A stretch of 64,000 nt of DNA from Prorocentrum cordatum (lineage: Eukaryota > Sar > Dinophyceae > Prorocentrales > Prorocentraceae). Below the pieces are notes generated by a model. That model searched no databases. It saw only the letters and a program-made list of their open reading frames with translations, and was not told where the DNA came from. Below, piece after piece: positions 1 to 12,830 of the stretch (its first letter is position 1; the number at the start of each line of letters is the position of its first letter). Made by a program: the position numbers and the translations under genes. The DNA lies in NCBI GenBank assembly GCA_963575745.1, contig CAUYUJ010002693.1, positions 22,914-86,913 on the forward strand, written 5' to 3'.

Positions 1-262
1 CCCAGACGACCCCCAAGGCGGCACCTCCAAGACGACACACCCAAAACACCCTCCAAGGCACCCCCCAAGACGGCCCCCAAGATGCGCCACCAAGACGACC
101 CCCAAGACAATAACCCCAAGACGGCACCTCCAAGACGGCCACCAAGAGGCCTCTCAAGACGGCCCAAAACGACACCACCAAGACGACCCCCGAGACGGCT
201 CCACCAAGGCGGCACCACCAAGACGACGCCACCAAGACGCCCAGACAACCTCGGGCCAGCGC
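1..262. repeat. CCAAGACG-type short tandem repeat
   Basis: Imperfect tandem copies of a 12-15 bp unit close to CCAAGACGGCMCC. The spacing is mostly a multiple of three, so a proline/arginine/lysine-rich frame stays open by chance. The reverse complement of this unit (TCTTGG...) fills other parts of the window (about 23.6-24.1, 25.2-25.75 and 63.65-63.96 kb), so this is one dispersed family present in both orientations. Confidence 0.8.
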
Positions 263-299
263 CGAATGCTCTTGGGTGACGAGGCGTGATCCGCGGGCT

Positions 300-592
300 T
301 CCTTCAGCCACTCCCCGCTGATAGGGTATGATAGGGCATCGCGTATGTTATGGTACGAGTGCTATGATATGTTATGGTATGGTATGCTGGCGGGGGGCAT
401 GGTGGCTTTGATATAGTATGTTATGATTGATATGGTAAATTCGACCATGTTAGGATATGCTGTGTTATTTAATCTTAGTGCGTGGAATCTGTGCAGCGTT
501 ATGGTATGCTATGTGCGTTCACATATCTCTTCTGGTATGGTATGCTATGATATGCCAGGTTATGGTATGATATGTTACGTTATGTCGTTTTG
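300..592. repeat. TATGG/TATGC pentamer-rich satellite
   Basis: Degenerate pentamers built on TATGG, TATGC and TATGT are repeated across about 290 bp, which is much more AT-rich than its surroundings. A related set in reverse orientation occurs near 20.57-20.69 kb. No coding content is credible here. Confidence 0.7.
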
Positions 593-1262
593 GTGTCATC
601 GCGGGTTCTCTTCGGGGTCCTCTTGGGTGCCCCGCGCGGACAGAAATGACGCCAGCTTCATGGCGTCGGAAGTGACGTAAAAGCGGAGAACCTATCTGTG
701 TGCGAAACGAGGCACGCTTTGTGCAACTATCAACGTGGCGGAACTATTCAATGCGTGCCTCGCACGTAGCTTGGACGAAAACGGCGCCTTCCCTTCGGGC
801 GCGAGCATCGAGACCAACTGCAGCGAACGCAATCGACTGCCGAGTCGGATTCAACCGTGGCCCCTGCAATCACCGAACACAGCCGTGGCAACAATGGCTT
901 TGCGGTGCTCTCTGGAGTACCCCTGCAGGGGCGACTGCAAATGCAACGCCTAAGCAGCAACGCTCAAAAACACGTGGCCCGTGTCAGTTGCCCTCCAGCC
1001 CCCAGTCCGCAGCACGGATGCAAGGGTCGCGCGCTCTCAGGTCGAGCTCCAACGTGCGGTAGATCCAAGACAGCGTCAGTGCCACCGCCGCCGCACACGA
1101 ATACCAATAAAACAACGCACGTGCGGGAACATACGTCAAGGAAGCAATGCCCTCAGACCCTCAGAAAGCTGAATGTTGACTGACATCCACAAGCACGCAT
1201 CTTTTGATCGTTTTCCACAACCATGCCTCGAACATTCGAGGCTGTAACTGCGCACTGTCCAC
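593..1262. other. Intergenic stretch, nothing recognised
   Basis: About 670 bp with no repeat structure or protein similarity that I can recognise. Several short ORFs are open on both strands, but they overlap each other and show no consistent codon bias. Confidence 0.5.
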
Positions 1263-1264
1263 AG

Positions 1265-2285
1265 TCAGAATGCAGTTGGGTCAGCTTCTGGTTCAGAACC
1301 TTCGTCCACACGTTGAGGCCGCTCCCGTCGCTCAAGCTCGCTCCAGTCAGCTCCATATCGCGCGCGGCCCGCCACGCGAGCCACGCGTCGTGTCTGAACA
1401 GGTGGACGGAATGCCATGTGCTCCTCCTTTGAACCCTGCGAGCAATTCGAAAGCCAAGCGTAAGCGAAACCCAGCGGCCTGCCCATAGCAGGGTACACGT
1501 GTGGATTTGCCGATGCTGACATCCTTAGCGTCTTGATGCATTTGCCGTGAGCAGGATTTGGGCACAGGCATTCAATGATGGACTCGGCGTCGGGGCGACG
1601 GTAGTACCTCATTTTGCCGCCACCTCGGACAACCAGCTGACGCCGTAGATCTGACCCAGCATCTGCAGGATGAGGAGGTGGCGGTGGAGGCGGCGGAGGT
1701 ACACCGCCGTCGGAGTCGGAGCCGTTCTCGCTGACGACCTGGGACGGGGAGGCGAGACGGCCGCCGAGCGAAACCGAGCATCCTCCCTCCCTCACCCCTC
1801 CTCCTCCCCCTTCTCCACCTTCTCCTCCTCCTCCTCCTCTTCCACTCCCGCGTCCTCCTCCATTATGCTTGGACCCTCCAAGGGACCTCGCCCTCGAATT
1901 CTGCTACAGACAAGTGCCCCTCGGACTCGTCGTCGGGGTCGTCGCCGCCGCCGCGGCCCCCAATATGCTGCGGTGGCCACAATCGAAACCACGTCTGGCG
2001 GCCATCCTGCAGCACGATGTCAGCATCAACGCGACTGGGGTCGAACAGTCCTATGCGGCGCCTGCCCTGTCGCAGTGAAAATAAAACGCCGATGACCACG
2101 CCATCATCTGCAGCCAAATCGACTTCGTCGCACATGCGGTACAGAGACTGCCATTGCAGTGCTGCCTGATCACTGGGAAACAAAGGACACCGATAATATG
2201 GGCGGTGAGCTGCTAACAGTGCCAACGCTGTTGCGGGCGTGTCCAATACAGTGGCCAACAAAAACCTCTGGCGTCCCCCATGCAT
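1265..2285 (-). pseudogene. Remnant of a dinoflagellate multicopy protein, function unknown
   Basis: Two minus-strand reading frames (2285 to 1863, then 1795 to 1265) look like one protein broken by a frameshift in a glutamate-rich low-complexity stretch near 1.80-1.87 kb. The first part contains GRRRIGLFDPSRV and LWPPQHIGGRGGG followed by an acidic DDPDDESEG segment. The second has a proline run, then MRYYRRPDAESI, a Cys/His pair region (CLCPNPAHGKC), the phrase GRPLGFAYAWL and a terminal ERPQRVDEGSEPE. From memory these phrases recur in many unannotated predicted proteins of dinoflagellates; I know of no function. The start at 2285 abuts the tandem array, so the 5' end is probably lost. Family membership is recalled, not searched. 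Confidence 0.5.
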
Positions 2286-2819
2286 TCTCGTTCACCCCTC
2301 ACACGTTTCGTTGCCCCATAAGGGGGTATGCCTAAGGCCCCATCGCGAGACGTCGCACGTTGTGTCCACTCCACACCACTCAAGTACAACACTCACACGT
2401 GGTGGCCCGCAGAATCAAATTGGAACGACACTGTTCGCATGCCCCCCCCCCAGCACATTGCAACGCCCATTGCAACGCCCATCACATGCTTCGTGGCCCT
2501 ATGAGGAGCCCCGCTGAAAACCGTTATGGGAATACGGAACCCCTCGCACTCCCCCCCCGCGCACTATGGCATGCCCCTCGCACGCTTCGAGACTTGAGAG
2601 GTGCGCCACCTTGACAACCCAGAGGACAGCGCCGACTTGACAACCCAGACAAGGGGCGCCTATCTCATTTTACAAAGGGGAGGAGGGCCCACTGTTAAGA
2701 CGGGTAATATTACAATATGGATTCCGCCAACCAATCTTCCAATAATCTAATATGCGCGCATGAATTTCTGGTTGGGAAGTTTTTTCCCAAACAACAAGTG
2801 TTCCCAACCAACCTGTGTT

Positions 2820-3010
2820 GTTGGGTCCTCGTTTTGAACAGACGGCGCCCGCGTCCTCGTTCCTCCTTCCGCTGCCCCCCCACCCCTCCCCCCCATCATC
2901 AGCATCATCGCCACCATCATCACGATCGCCCATCATCCATCAGCATCATCACCTGCAGCATCATCGTCACCCACATAATCCTTATCATCATCGGCATCAT
3001 CAGCATCGCC
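2820..3010. repeat. Higher-order repeat spacer 1 with CAT-type microsatellite
   Basis: This spacer precedes array block A1. It starts with a TTTTGAACAGAC-type anchor and a pyrimidine-rich stretch, then runs into CATCATCAGCATCATCG-type trinucleotides. The same organisation recurs near 4.58-4.79 kb and, without the CAT tract, near 6.29-6.37 kb. Confidence 0.7.
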
Positions 3011-4010
3011 CCCACCACCCATGTCGTCACACCCCTCACACGCTTCGTTGCCCCATAGTGAGCCCCACCTAAGGCCCAAATGGCGCAACTCGCATGGCGC
3101 CACCGCCGCATTTTGGCACACCCCTCACACGTTTCGTGGCCTTATAGGGAGCCCCACCTAAGGTCGCAGTGGCGCAGCTCGCATGGCGCCACCGCCGCAA
3201 TTTGGCACACCCGTCACACGTTCAGTGGCCTTATAGGAAGCTCCACCTCAAGGTCTAAGTGGCGCAGCTCGCATGGCGCCACCGCCACATTGTGGCACAC
3301 CCCTCACACGTTTCGTGGCCTCAGGGGGAGCCCCACCTAAGGTCCAAGTGGCGCAGCTCGCATGGCGCCATCGCCCCATGATAGCACACCCCTCACACGC
3401 TTCGTGGCCCCATGTGGGGCTCCCCCCAGGCCCAAGTGGCACAGCTTGCATGGCGCCACCGCAGCATTTTGGCATACCCCTCACACGCTTCGTGGCCAGA
3501 TGGGGGGCCCCACCTCAGGTCCAAGTGAGGCAGCTCGCATGGCGCCACCGCGCAATTTTGGCACACCCCTCACACGTTTCGTGGCCCCATAGGAAGTCCC
3601 ACCAAAGGTCCAAGTGGCGCTGATCGCATGGCGACACCGCCCCATGTTGGCACACCCCTCACACGTGTCGTGGCCACATGGGGAGCCCCACCTGAGGTCG
3701 CAGTGGCCTAGCTCGCATGGCGCCACCGCCACATTGTTGCATACCCCTCACACGTCCCGTGGCCCCACAGGGAGCCCCACTTGAGGTCCAAGTGGCGCAG
3801 CTCGCATGGCGCCACCGCCCAATGATGCCACACCCCTCACACGCTTCGTGGCCCCATGGGGAGCTCCATCCAGGTCCAAGTGGCGCAGCTCGCATGACAC
3901 CACCGCCGAATTGTGGCACACCCCTCACACGTTTCGTGGCCCCATAAGGAGCTCCACCTAAGGTCCAAGTGGCGCAGCCCGCATGGCGCCACTGCCCCAT
4001 TTTGGCACAC
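3010..4010. repeat. Array block A1
   Basis: About eleven class-A units, recognised by GGTCCAAGTGGCGCAGCTCG followed by CATGGCGCCACCGC. They are more uniform than the other blocks. Confidence 0.85.
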
Positions 4011-4500
4011 CCCTCACGCTGTTCGCGGCCCCGCTCCACCGACGGCCTCAGTGGCACAGTTCACGTGGACTCTCCCCCCGCCGTTTTGGCACACCACGTA
4101 CACGGTTCGTGGCCCCGTAGGGAGCTCCACCGAAGGCCTCAGCGGCACAGTTCGCATGCCCCCCCCCCCCCGCAATTTCGGCACACACCCCACACAGTTC
4201 GTGGCCACATCGGGAGCTCCACCGATTGCTTCAGCGGCACACCGCACATGCTCCCATTCGCAATTTCGGCACACCCTCAGGCGGTTCGTGGCCTCATCGG
4301 GAGCTCTACCGAAAGCCCCAATGGCCATGTCCGCATGCTCCCCCTCGCCCACAACATGCCCATCCGGGGTTCCCTCACACGGTTCGTGGCCCCATGGTGA
4401 GCTCCACCGAAGGCCCCAGTGACCACGTCCTCATGCCCCCTCCCCGCTCATTACATGCCCATTTCGGTACACCCCTTACACGGTTCGTGGCCCGATAAGG
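4010..4500. repeat. Array block B1
   Basis: About five or six class-B units with CATGCCCCCCCC-type second halves and CACGGTTCGTGGCC in the core. Block B2 repeats this arrangement 1.7 kb downstream. Confidence 0.8.
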
Positions 4501-4800
4501 AGCTCCAGTGAAAGCAGTGCCCACCATGCAGTCTTCGCAGTTGCAGATGGTTCGGTCCTTCGTTAGGCTAATTGGGTCATCGCTTTGAACAGACAGCGCT
4601 AGCTTCCTCCTTCCTCTTCCCGCTGACCCCCCCCTCTCCCCGTCATCAGCATCATCGTCACCGTCGCCACCAGCACCCATCATCCATCAGTATCACCACC
4701 AGCAGCATCATCGTCGTCCACATCCCCTTCATCAGCATCGTAATCATCATCATCGCCCCCCGCCCCCCCCCCCCACACACACCACCATCCATGCCGTCAC
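4500..4800. repeat. Higher-order repeat spacer 2
   Basis: A sequence beginning GAAAGCAGTGCCCACCATGC and continuing TTCGCAGTTGCAGATGGTTC (4510-4563) is repeated at 6210-6263, exactly 1,700 bp downstream. It is followed by the TTTGAACAGAC anchor (4583) and a CATCATCAG microsatellite. Confidence 0.8.
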
Positions 4801-5700
4801 ACCCCTCACACGTTTCGTGGCCCTATAGTGAGCCCCACCTAAAGTCCAAGTGGCGCAGCCCGCATGGCACCACCGCCCCATTTTGGCAAACCTCTCACAC
4901 GCTTCAGGGTCTTATAAGAAGCTCCACCTAATGTCGCAGTGGTGCAGCCCACATGGCACCACCGCCCAATTTTGGCGAACCCTTCATACGTTTCGTGGCC
5001 CCACATGGAGAGCTGTCTAAGTTCCAAGTGGCGCAGATTGCATGGCGCCACCGCCCCGTTTTTTTCACACCCCTCACACGCTTCGTGGCAACATAGGGAG
5101 CTCCACCTAAGGTCCATGCGGCGCTGCTCGCATGGCGCTACCGCCGCATTTTGGTACACCACTCACACGCTTCGTGGCATCATAGGAAGCTCCATCCAGG
5201 TCCAAGTGGCGCAACTCGCATGGCGCCACCGCCGAATGTTGGCACACCCCTCACACGTTTCGTGGCCCCATAAGGAGCTCCACCTAAGGTCCACTCGGCG
5301 CAGCCCGCATGGCGCCACCGCACAATTTTGGCACACTCCTCACACGCTCCGTAGCCCCATAGGGGGCTCCGTTTGGCTACAAGTTGCGCAGCCCGCGTGG
5401 CGCAACCGCCCTATGTTGGCACACCCCTCATACGTTTCCTGGCCCCAGAGGGAGCTGCACCTAAAGCCGCAGTGGCGCAGCTCGCATGGCGCCACCGCGC
5501 AATCTCAGCGCACCCATCACATGTTTCGTGGCCCCACAGGGTGCCCCGTCTAAGGTCCAAGCGGCGCAGCTCGCATGGCGCCACAACAGTTTTGGCCCAC
5601 TACTGACACGTGTCGTTGCCTTATAGCGAACCCCACCTAAGGTCGCAGTTGTGGAGCTCGCATGGCGCAACCGCCACATGTCGGCAGACCCTTCACACGG
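4800..5700. repeat. Array block A2
   Basis: About ten class-A units, the second copy of the A block within the higher-order duplication. They are slightly more diverged than block A1. Confidence 0.85.
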
Positions 5701-6210
5701 TTCGCGGCCTCATTGGGAGCCCCACCGAACGCATCAATGGCACCGCTCGCGGGCTCCCCTCCGCAAGTTCGGGACACCCCTCACACGTTTCGCGGCCCCA
5801 TATGGAGTTCCACAGAAGGCTTCGGTGGCATGGTTCACATGCCCCCCCCCCGCCCCGCCATTTCGGCACACCTTTCACACGGTTCGTGGCCCCATAGTGA
5901 GCCCCACCGAAGGCTTCAATTGCACAATTCACATGCTCCCCATCCGCAAATTCGGCGCACCCCTCACACGGTCCGTGACCCCACTTGGAGCTCCACCGAA
6001 TGCCCCAGTGGCCGCGTCAATATACCCCCACCCCCCCTCACCCCGCCCACATCATGCCCATTTCGGCTCACCCCCTCACACGCTTCGTAGCCCCATGGGG
6101 AGCTCCACCGACGGCCCCAGTGGCCACGTCCACATACCCCCCCCCGCACACAGCATGCCCATTTGGGCGCACACATCACGCGGTTCGTGACCCCAGGGTG
6201 ATCTCCATTG
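5700..6210. repeat. Array block B2
   Basis: About six class-B units, matching block B1 in order and divergence. Confidence 0.8.
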
Positions 6211-6379
6211 AAAGCGGCACCCACCATGCGGTATTCGCAGTTGCAGATGGTTCGGTCCTTCGCCAAGATGATTTCCATTACCGTCTTGTTTTGAAGAGGC
6301 AGTGCCCCGCTTCCTCGCTCCTCCTCCTCCCGCTGCCCCCTCACCCCTCCTGCTCTCCTCTGCTCCCCGCGCGCGTTCC

Positions 6380-9300
6380 GTGGCCACGGGGGGCTCCGCC
6401 GACAACCCAAGTGGCCGCGACCGCATGTGCGACCGCGCCCATTGTGTCACACCCCTCACACGTTTCGCGGGCACATATGGCTTCACGGGAGGCCCCAGTG
6501 GCCGCGACCGCAGGTGTGACCGCGCACAGTTGGCACATTCATCGGGCGCTTCGTGGCTCCATGAGGAACCCCGCCGAAAGCCACAGTGGCCGCGCGCATT
6601 TTGGCACACCCATCACACGCGTCGTGGTCCCATAGAAGCTCCACCGAAGGCCCCAGCTGCAGCGACCGCATGTGTGACCGCGCACAGGTTGGCACACCCA
6701 TCACACGTTGCGTCGTCACATATGGAGCTCCACCGAAGGCCCTAATGCCAGCGACCGCATGTGTGACCGTACCTATTTGGGCATACCCCTCGCACGTTCC
6801 GTGCCCCCATAGGAATCTCCACCGAAGGCAATAGTGGCTGCAACAGCATGTGTGGCCGCGCCCAGTTTGGGGCACCCCCCACACGCTTCGCGGCCCCAAA
6901 TGGAGCCCCGCCGAAGGCCCTAGTGGCCGCGACCGCATATGTGACCGCCCCAATTTTGACACATCCATCACACGTTTCGCGGCCCCATGGCGAACTCCAC
7001 CGAGTGCACTAGTGGCCGTGACCGCAAATGTGCCAGCGCCCATTTTGGCACATCCCTCGCACGGTACGTGGCCTCATGGCAAGCCACAACGAACGTTTTA
7101 GTGTCCGCGACCGCATGTGTGGCCGCGCCCATTTCGGCTCACCCTTCACACGCTTCGTGGCCGCATATGGGGGCTCCACCGAACGCCCTAGTGGCCGTGA
7201 CTACATGTGTGACCGCGCCAACCTTGGCACACCCCTCACACGCTTGGTGGCCCCATGGCGAGCTCCACCGAGCGCCCAATGGTTGCGACCGCATGTGTGA
7301 CCGCGCCAATTGCGGCAGACCCCTTCACACGCTCCGTGGCCCCATATGGCGCTCCACCGAATGCTTCAATGGCCGCGGCCGCATGTGTGACCGCGCACAT
7401 GTTAGCCCACACCTCACACGCTTCGCTGCCAAATGGGGAGCTCAACCGAATGCCCCAGTGGCCGCGACCGCATGTGTGACCGCGTTCATTAGACACACCC
7501 CTCGCACGCTTCGTTGCCCCACAAGGGGGCTCCACCGACTGCGCCAGTGACAGCGGTCGCTTGTGTGACCGCGCCTATTTTTGCGCACACTTCCCAGGCG
7601 TCGTGACCCCATGTTGGAGCTCCACCGAAGGCCTCCGTGGACGCGACCGCCTGTGTGCCATCGAAAATTGTGATGCACCCCCACACGTTTTGTGACCCCA
7701 TCGGGGGATCCACCGAAGGCCACAGCGGTTGCGACCGCCTGTGTGCCAGCGCACATTTTGACACACCCCTCGCACGATTCGTGGCTTCATATCGGGCTCT
7801 ACCGAAGGCTTCAGTGGCCGCGACCGCACGTGTGACCGCGCGAATGTTGGCCCACCCCGCACTCGCTTCGCGACCCCATTGGGAGCCCCACCGAAGGCCC
7901 CAGTGGCCGCGACCGCATGCGTAACCGCGCATGTTTGCACACACCCGTCACACGCTTCGCGGCCCCATTGGTGGCCCCAACGACGGCCCCAACGGCCGCG
8001 ACCACATGTGTGACCGCGCCAATTTCGGCACACCACTCACGCGCTTCCCTGCCACGTAGGGGCCTCCACCGAAGGATCAGGCGGCCGCGCTCGCACGTGC
8101 GACCGCGCCGACCTGGGCTCAACCCTCGCGCGTTTCGTGGTCGCACAGGGGGCCCCACCGAAGGCCCAATTGGCCGCGACCGCATATGCGACCGCGCTCA
8201 TATGGCACACCCCTTCACACGCTTCGTGGCCACATATGTAACCCCACCGAAAGCCCCAGTGGTCGCGACCGCATGTGTGACCGCCCAACTTTTGGCACAC
8301 CACTGACACGTTCCGTGGCCACATTGGACGCCCGAGCGAAGGCCACAGTGGCCGCGACCGCATGCGTGGCTGCGCCAATTCTAGCACACCCGCCACACGT
8401 TTCGCGGCACCACAGGGGGCTCCACCGAATGCACCCGTGGTCGCGACCGCATTGATGACCGCGCCCATTTTGGCACACACACACCACACGGCCCGTTGTC
8501 CCATAGGGAATTCAGCCGAATGCCCCAGTGGCCGCGACCCAATGTGCGCCCACGCAAAGTGTGGCACACCCCTCACACGCTTCGTGGCCCCATACGTATC
8601 TCAACCGACAGCAACAATTGCCGCGGCCGCATGTGTGACCGCGCACATTTTGGCACACCCCTCACACGTTTCACTGCCCGATAGGGAGCTCCGCCGAGTG
8701 CCCCAGTGTGGCCGCGGCCGCATATGTGACCGCGCAAATTTCGGCACACGCACGCTTCGCGGCCACATCGGGAGCCCCACCGAAGGCCCCAATAGCCGCG
8801 ACCGCATGTGTGACCGCGCCTGTTTTGGCATGCCCCTCACACGCTCCGTTGCCTCACATGGAGTTCTACCGAAGGCCCAGATGACCGCGACCTCATGTGT
8901 GCCCGCGTTCATTGTGGCAGCCCCTCGCCTATGTCGCGGCCCCGCAGGGAGCTCCACCGAATGCCACCGCGGCCGCGACCGCAAGTGTGACCGCGCCAAC
9001 TTTGGCGCACCCCTCGCACGTCCCGTGGCCCCATAGGGCCCCACCGAAGGCAACAATAGTCGCGACCGCATGCTTGGTCGCGCACAGTTTAGCTCACCCC
9101 TCACACGTTTCGCGGCCCCACAGGGAGTTCCACCGAACGCCCCGGTGGCATCGCTCGCATGCGTGGCCGCGTATAATTTGGCACACCCCTGACACGTGTC
9201 GCGGCCCCATAGAGGGCCCCGCCGAGAGCCCCAGCGGCCGCGACCGCATGCGTGACCGCGCCCCGTTTGGCACACCCCTCACACGCTTTGCGGTCCCAGA

Positions 9301-12300
9301 GGGGGCCCCACGGACAGCGCCAGCGGCCGCGACCGCGTGTGTGACCGCGCTCACTTTGGCACACCCTTCACACGTTTCGTGGCCCCACAGGGAGCTCCAC
9401 CGAGGCCCTAACGGCAGCCACCGCATGTGTGAACGTACGCATGTCGGCACACCTTGCACACGTTTGGTGGCCCCAGAGGGGGCGCAACCGAATGCAGAAG
9501 TGGCCGCGGTCTTATGTGCTTTCGCACACGATGGCACACATCACACACGCTTTGTGGCACCACAAAGAGCCCCACCAACGGCCCCAATGGCCGCGGCTGC
9601 ATGTGTGACCGCGCTCGTCTAGGCACACCCCTGACTCGCTTCGTGGCCCCATATTGAATTCTACCCAAGGCCCCAATGGCAGTACTTGCATGTGTGGCCG
9701 CGCGCATGTCGGCATCCCCCTCGCACGCTTCGTGGCCCGAATTGGGGGCTCCATCGGGTGCCCCAGCGGCCGCGACCGCATGCGTGGCCGCGCGCATTTC
9801 TGCACACCCTCACACGTTTCGCTGCCCCATGAGGAGCCACCTGCGGCCCCAACGGCCGCGCTCGCACGTGTGGCTGCGCCAACTGTGGCACACCCCTCAG
9901 CCGTTTCGCTGCCCCGTAGAAACCCCACCAACGGTCAAAGTGGCCACGGCCCCTTGTGCGCCTGCGCCTATTTTGGCATACACCCCACGCGTCTCGCGGC
10001 CATCCAAGGAGCTCGTCCGAAGGCCCCAGCGGCCGCGCTCGCCTGCGTGACCGCGCGCACTTTGGCACGCCCCTTGCGCGTTCCGTGGCCCAGTAGGGAG
10101 CTCCACCGAAGGCCCCAGTGGCCGCGACCGCATTGGTGACCGCGCCCATTTGGAACGCCATTCACACGCTTCTCGGCGCCAGAGGGGGCACCACCGAAGG
10201 CGCAAATGGCCGCGACCGCAGGCGTGACCGTGCTCATTTAGGCATACCCCTCAAACGCTTCGTGGCCCCATAGGGAGCCCCACCGAGGGCGGCAGCGGCC
10301 GCTGCCGCATGTGTGGCCGCGCTCATTGTGGCACACCCCTCGCGCGCTTGTGGTCGCATGGGGGGGGGGGGCCACCGAGTTCAACACTGGCAGCGGCCGC
10401 ATGTGTGACCGCGCACATTTCGGCACACCCCTCACACGTTTCGCGGCCGCACACTGAGTTCCACCGAAGGCCCCAATGGCAGCGACCGCATGTGTGACTG
10501 CGCTAATTGTGGGCACACCCCCACACGCTTCGTGGCCCCATGGCGAGTTCCACCGAATGCCACATCGGCCCCGACCGTATGTGCGACAACGCTCATTTGC
10601 CACACCCCTCACACGCTTCGGCGCCCCCTGAGGGGCCCAACCGACTGCCGCGAAGGCCGCGACCACATGTGGGACCGCGCACATGTTGGGACCCCCCCTC
10701 GCACGTTTTGCGGCCTCATATGGAGCTCCACCGACGGCACCAGCGGCAACAACCGCATGTGCGACCGCTCCCACGTCGGCACCCCCCCTCCCATTTCGAC
10801 ACCACATTGGGGCCCCAACCGAATGCTCAAGTGGCCGCGACCGCATGTGCGACCGCGCACATGTTCGCACACCCATCGCACGCGTCGCAGCCACACGGGC
10901 GCTTCCACTTCACGCCCCCGCTGTCACAGCCGCATGTGGCCGCGCTTATTTGTGCACACCCCTCACACACTTCGTGCCCCCATAGGGGGCCTAACCGTTG
11001 GCCCCAAATGGCAGCGACCGCATGTGTGACCGCGCACGCTTTGGCACACCCCTCACAAGTTGTTTGGCCACGTAGGGGGTTCCACCAAGAGGCCCCAGTG
11101 GCTGCGACCGCATGTGTGACCGTTTCCACGTTGACAATTCCAGTCAACGCTTCGTGGCCACATAGGGAGTCCCACCGAAGGCCTCAATGGCCGCGACCGC
11201 ATGTGTGACCGCACCAATTTTGGATAACCTCTGACACGTGTCGTGGGCCATATAGGGAGCCCCACCGAACGCACCAATGGCCGCGACCGCATGTGTGACC
11301 GCGCACATGTCCCCGCACCCCTCACACGTTTCGTGGCCCCACAGGAAGGCCCACCGAAGGCCGCAATGGCCGCGACCGCATGTGTGACCGCGCACACGTC
11401 GGCACACCCTGGACACGTTTCGTGGCCTCCTCTGGAGCTTCACCGCAGGTCCCAATTGCCGCCACCGCATGCGTGGCCGCGCACAGTTTGGCACATTCCC
11501 CACGCGCTTCGGTGCGCCATGGGGATCTCCAACGAAGGCCCGAGTGGCCGCGACCGCTTGTGAGACAGCGCTCGTTCTGGCACGCGCCTCGCACGTTTCG
11601 CTGCCACTATGAGGATCTCAACCGAAGGCCCCAGTGGCAGCGACCGCATGTGCTACAGCGCCCATTTTGGTACACCGCTCACACGCTTCGCGCCCCCATG
11701 GGGAGCCCGACCGAAGGCCCCATTGGCCGCCGCCGCATGTATGACCGCGCACAGTTTGACACACCCCTGGCACGCTTCGTGGCCACATAGGGAGCTCCAC
11801 CGAAGGCCTCAGCGGCCGCGACCGCATGTGTGGCCGCGCCCACTTGGGGACACCCTTCATACGTGTCACGCCCCAAAGGGAGCTCCACCGAAGGCCCAAC
11901 TAGCCGTGACCGCATGTGTGACCGCGCGCAGTTCGGCACGCTCTTTACATGTTTCGCGGCCGTATAGGGGGCCCGACCGAATGCCCCAGTGGCCGCGACC
12001 GCATGCGTGGCCGCACGCATGTTGAGCACCCCTCACACGCTTCGTGGCCACATAGGGAGATCCACCGCAGGCACCAGTGGCCGCGACCGCATGTGGTACC
12101 ACGCACTTGTCTGACACACCCCTCACACGTTTCATGGCCCCACGGGAAGCCCCACCGAAAGCTCCAATGACAGCGGCCGCATGTGGGATCGCGCCAATTG
12201 TGGTACACAACTTACACGCTTCGTGGCGCCATAGGGAGCCACACCGAATGCCCAAATTCCAGCGACCCCATGTGTGGCCGCGCCAATGTTGGCACACCTC

Positions 12301-12830
12301 TCACACGCTTCAAGGCTCCATAGGGAGCCCCGCCGAAGGCCCCAGTGGCCGCGTTCGCATGTATAGCCGCGCTCTTGTGACACACCCCTCAAACGTTTCG
12401 CGGCCACAGAGGGGGCCCCACCGACGACCGCATTGGATGCGACCGCATGGGTGGCCGCGCCCAGTTCGACACGCCCATCACACGCTGCTTGGCCCCATGT
12501 GGGGCTCCACCGACGGCCACAGTGGATGCGTCCGCATGTGTGACCGTGTCCATTCTGACGCACTCCCCACACGCTTCGTGGCAGAATAGGGAGCTATGCC
12601 GACTGTTCCAAAGGCCGCGACCGCATGTGTGACAGCGCCCATGTTGGCACACACACTTCACACGCGTCGTGGTCCCATAGGGAGCACCACCGAACGCCCC
12701 AATAGCTGCGTGCGAATGTGTGAACGCGCACAGATTGGCCCACTCCCCACGCGCTTCGTGGCCCCATGAGTAGCTCTACCGACGGCTCCAGCGGCAGCGA
12801 CCGCATGTTTTCGAATAGCGCGCGCTTGGC
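6380..12830. repeat. Array block C
   Basis: About 72 class-C units (length divided by an 88-90 bp period), each carrying GCGACCGCATGTGTGACCGC and GCTCCACCGAAGGCCCCAGT. Divergence is scattered point change with few indels. A run of ten or more G occurs near 10.36 kb. The block ends abruptly near 12.83 kb, where a different minisatellite begins. Confidence 0.88.

Larger units (their letters stand above)
2290..12830. repeat. Large ~89 bp tandem array (about 100 units, three classes)
   Basis: The whole interval is built from a unit of about 88-90 bp whose most constant core is TTTTGGCACACCCCTCACAC followed by GTTTCGTGGCCCCATAGGGA and AGCTCCACC. Successive cores at 3115, 3204, 3294 and 3383 give a period of 89-90; those at 6603, 6691 and 6779 give 88. 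Three classes differ in the second half of the unit: A (GGCGCAGCTCGCATGGCGCC), B (CACATGCCCCCC type) and C (GCGACCGCATGTGTGACCGC). The order is A-B-spacer-A-B-spacer-C. The first units near 2.29-2.62 kb are degenerate. All three forward frames of the unit are open, so long ORFs hop frame at every unit; I regard none as genes. Confidence 0.92.

Noticed and set aside
3080-12806. Dozens of 60-240 codon ORFs with TPLTRFVAP / HPSHVSWPH / PHTLRGP phrases
   Set aside because: They are the three frames of one 89 bp tandem unit; the phrases switch at every unit and both strands are open. No gene is supported.
2290-12830. CCATTTTGGC in many array units as spliced-leader arrays
   Set aside because: Only about ten bases are shared. 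CCGTAG and CTCAAG are missing and the following CACACCCCTCACAC is constant, so this is coincidence.
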